NCBI GenBank assembly: GCA_902585605.1
Contig: CACIED010000001.1
Coordinates: 405,573 to 469,572 of the forward strand
Reading direction: 5' to 3'
Length of the DNA stretch: 64,000 nucleotides
Source: an uncultured Alphaproteobacteria bacterium
GTDB taxonomy: Bacteria > Pseudomonadota > Alphaproteobacteria > HIMB59 > GCA-002718135
Under the pieces are notes generated by a model, which had not been told where the DNA came from, searched no databases, and saw only the letters and a list, made by a program, of their open reading frames with translations. The translations under genes were made by a program, and so were the position numbers. Below, in pieces: positions 63,638-64,000 of this stretch (positions are counted from its first letter, which is position 1; every line of letters starts with the position of its first letter).

Positions 63638-64000
63638 ATGTTATTGTTTCTAGATGTTATATCATCATTACCAGAGTTTTGTGTAATTGATGACAACAAA
63701 GTAATATTACAGGAAAAAATTATTCAAAATGAAACAGACAAGTTGAGTGATAATATTATACAATCATATATAGAAATAGATAAACGCTTAAATTTAACAA
63801 AATATCTTAAAAAAATTTCTACGACAATTGGCCCTGGATCGTATACAAGTCTAAGAGTTGGTTCAGCATTTATATCAGGCCTCATGATATCTCGAAAAAT
63901 TCCTTACTATCCACTATCAATTGCCGACATTTTAAATTTTAATTCAAAAAAAACTTCTAAAAAAAATTTAGGAGTATTTATAACATCATCTAATAATCAG
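63638..64000 (+). CDS. tsaB: tRNA threonylcarbamoyladenosine biosynthesis protein TsaB, partial (runs off the right edge)
   Basis: Read directly from the sequence: ATG at 63638, open to the window end, 121 residues visible. TsaB is the partner of TsaD in forming t6A on tRNAs. The diagnostic stretch TIGPGSYTSLRVGSAFISGL (near residue 66) matches the family's G-P-G-S-F-T-G-L-R-x-G. The N-terminal MLLFLDVISS corresponds to the ASKHA first strand. The gene begins immediately beside the divergent deacetylase start. Confidence 0.9.
   Translation, partial: MLLFLDVISSLPEFCVIDDNKVILQEKIIQNETDKLSDNIIQSYIEIDKRLNLTKYLKKISTTIGPGSYTSLRVGSAFISGLMISRKIPYYPLSIADILNFNSKKTSKKNLGVFITSSNNQ

Overview
The window is a gene-dense, AT-rich stretch (about 30% G+C by eye) with about 66 protein genes and no rRNA, tRNA, CRISPR array or insertion sequence that I can see. 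The longest gap without a gene is about 200 bases. Several features point to a streamlined marine alphaproteobacterium of the Pelagibacterales/HIMB59 type: short or overlapping gene boundaries, Lys/Asn/Ile-rich proteins, a FYDLN-acid protein beside a zf-CHCC zinc finger, an alphaproteobacterial (non-zinc) HemB, a PlcP-Agt lipid-remodelling pair, and S. meliloti-type phosphonate genes. The exact lineage is inference.

Layout. 1-5.1 kb (minus): DUF2141 protein, cysS, thrS, hemB, hisI (cut by the window edge). 5.1-9.2 kb (plus): a compact folate operon pabB-pabA-pabC-folP-folB-folK with a degenerate TrpF-like gene facing it. 9.9-13.1 kb: nucleoside salvage (cdd, purine nucleoside phosphorylase, deoA) and an O-methyltransferase. 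13.1-13.7 kb: a small heat-shock gene with a sigma-32-like promoter and a terminator. 13.8-17.5 kb: a ferric-iron ABC importer whose ATPase gene is convergent with the binding-protein and permease genes. 17.5-27.8 kb: M48 protease, adenosine deaminase, adenosine kinase-like PfkB kinase, two EamA transporters, a YejA-like binding protein, cytochrome c, MsrPQ, an MFS transporter and two small zinc-binding proteins, one of them only 56 residues.

27.8-58.4 kb is one long phosphorus-acquisition region. The first half is organophosphonate use: a Ugp/sugar-type ABC importer, phosphonoacetate hydrolase (PhnA), phosphonoacetaldehyde dehydrogenase (PhnY), the importer's binding protein, a MetE-like methyltransferase, an iron-type alcohol dehydrogenase resembling phosphonoacetaldehyde reductases, an unrecognised SAM-methyltransferase-like protein, a metallophosphoesterase, an AllA-like cupin, AEP transaminase (PhnW), a PhnZ/TmpB-like HD oxygenase and a dual-specificity-phosphatase-like protein. 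The second half is phosphate: Pit with its DUF47 partner, arsenate reductase, polyphosphate kinase, SixA, Ppx, an aquaporin in one operon with the lipid-remodelling genes agt and plcP, a SET-domain protein overlapping a PhoR without membrane anchor, and pstSCAB-phoU-phoB. Direct repeats spaced 11 bp (units like TTGTAAC) occur before the importer binding protein, the DUF47-pit pair, pstS and phoB. I read them as Pho boxes that tie both halves into one regulon.

58.4-64 kb: murJ, trpS, nfuA, a Bax-like glucosaminidase, a polysaccharide deacetylase and the start of tsaB.

The best candidate for an undescribed system is the 27.8-42.2 kb phosphonate block. It combines the PhnW-PhnY-PhnA route with an oxidative HD enzyme and at least four uncharacterised accessory enzymes behind a Pho-controlled Ugp-type importer.
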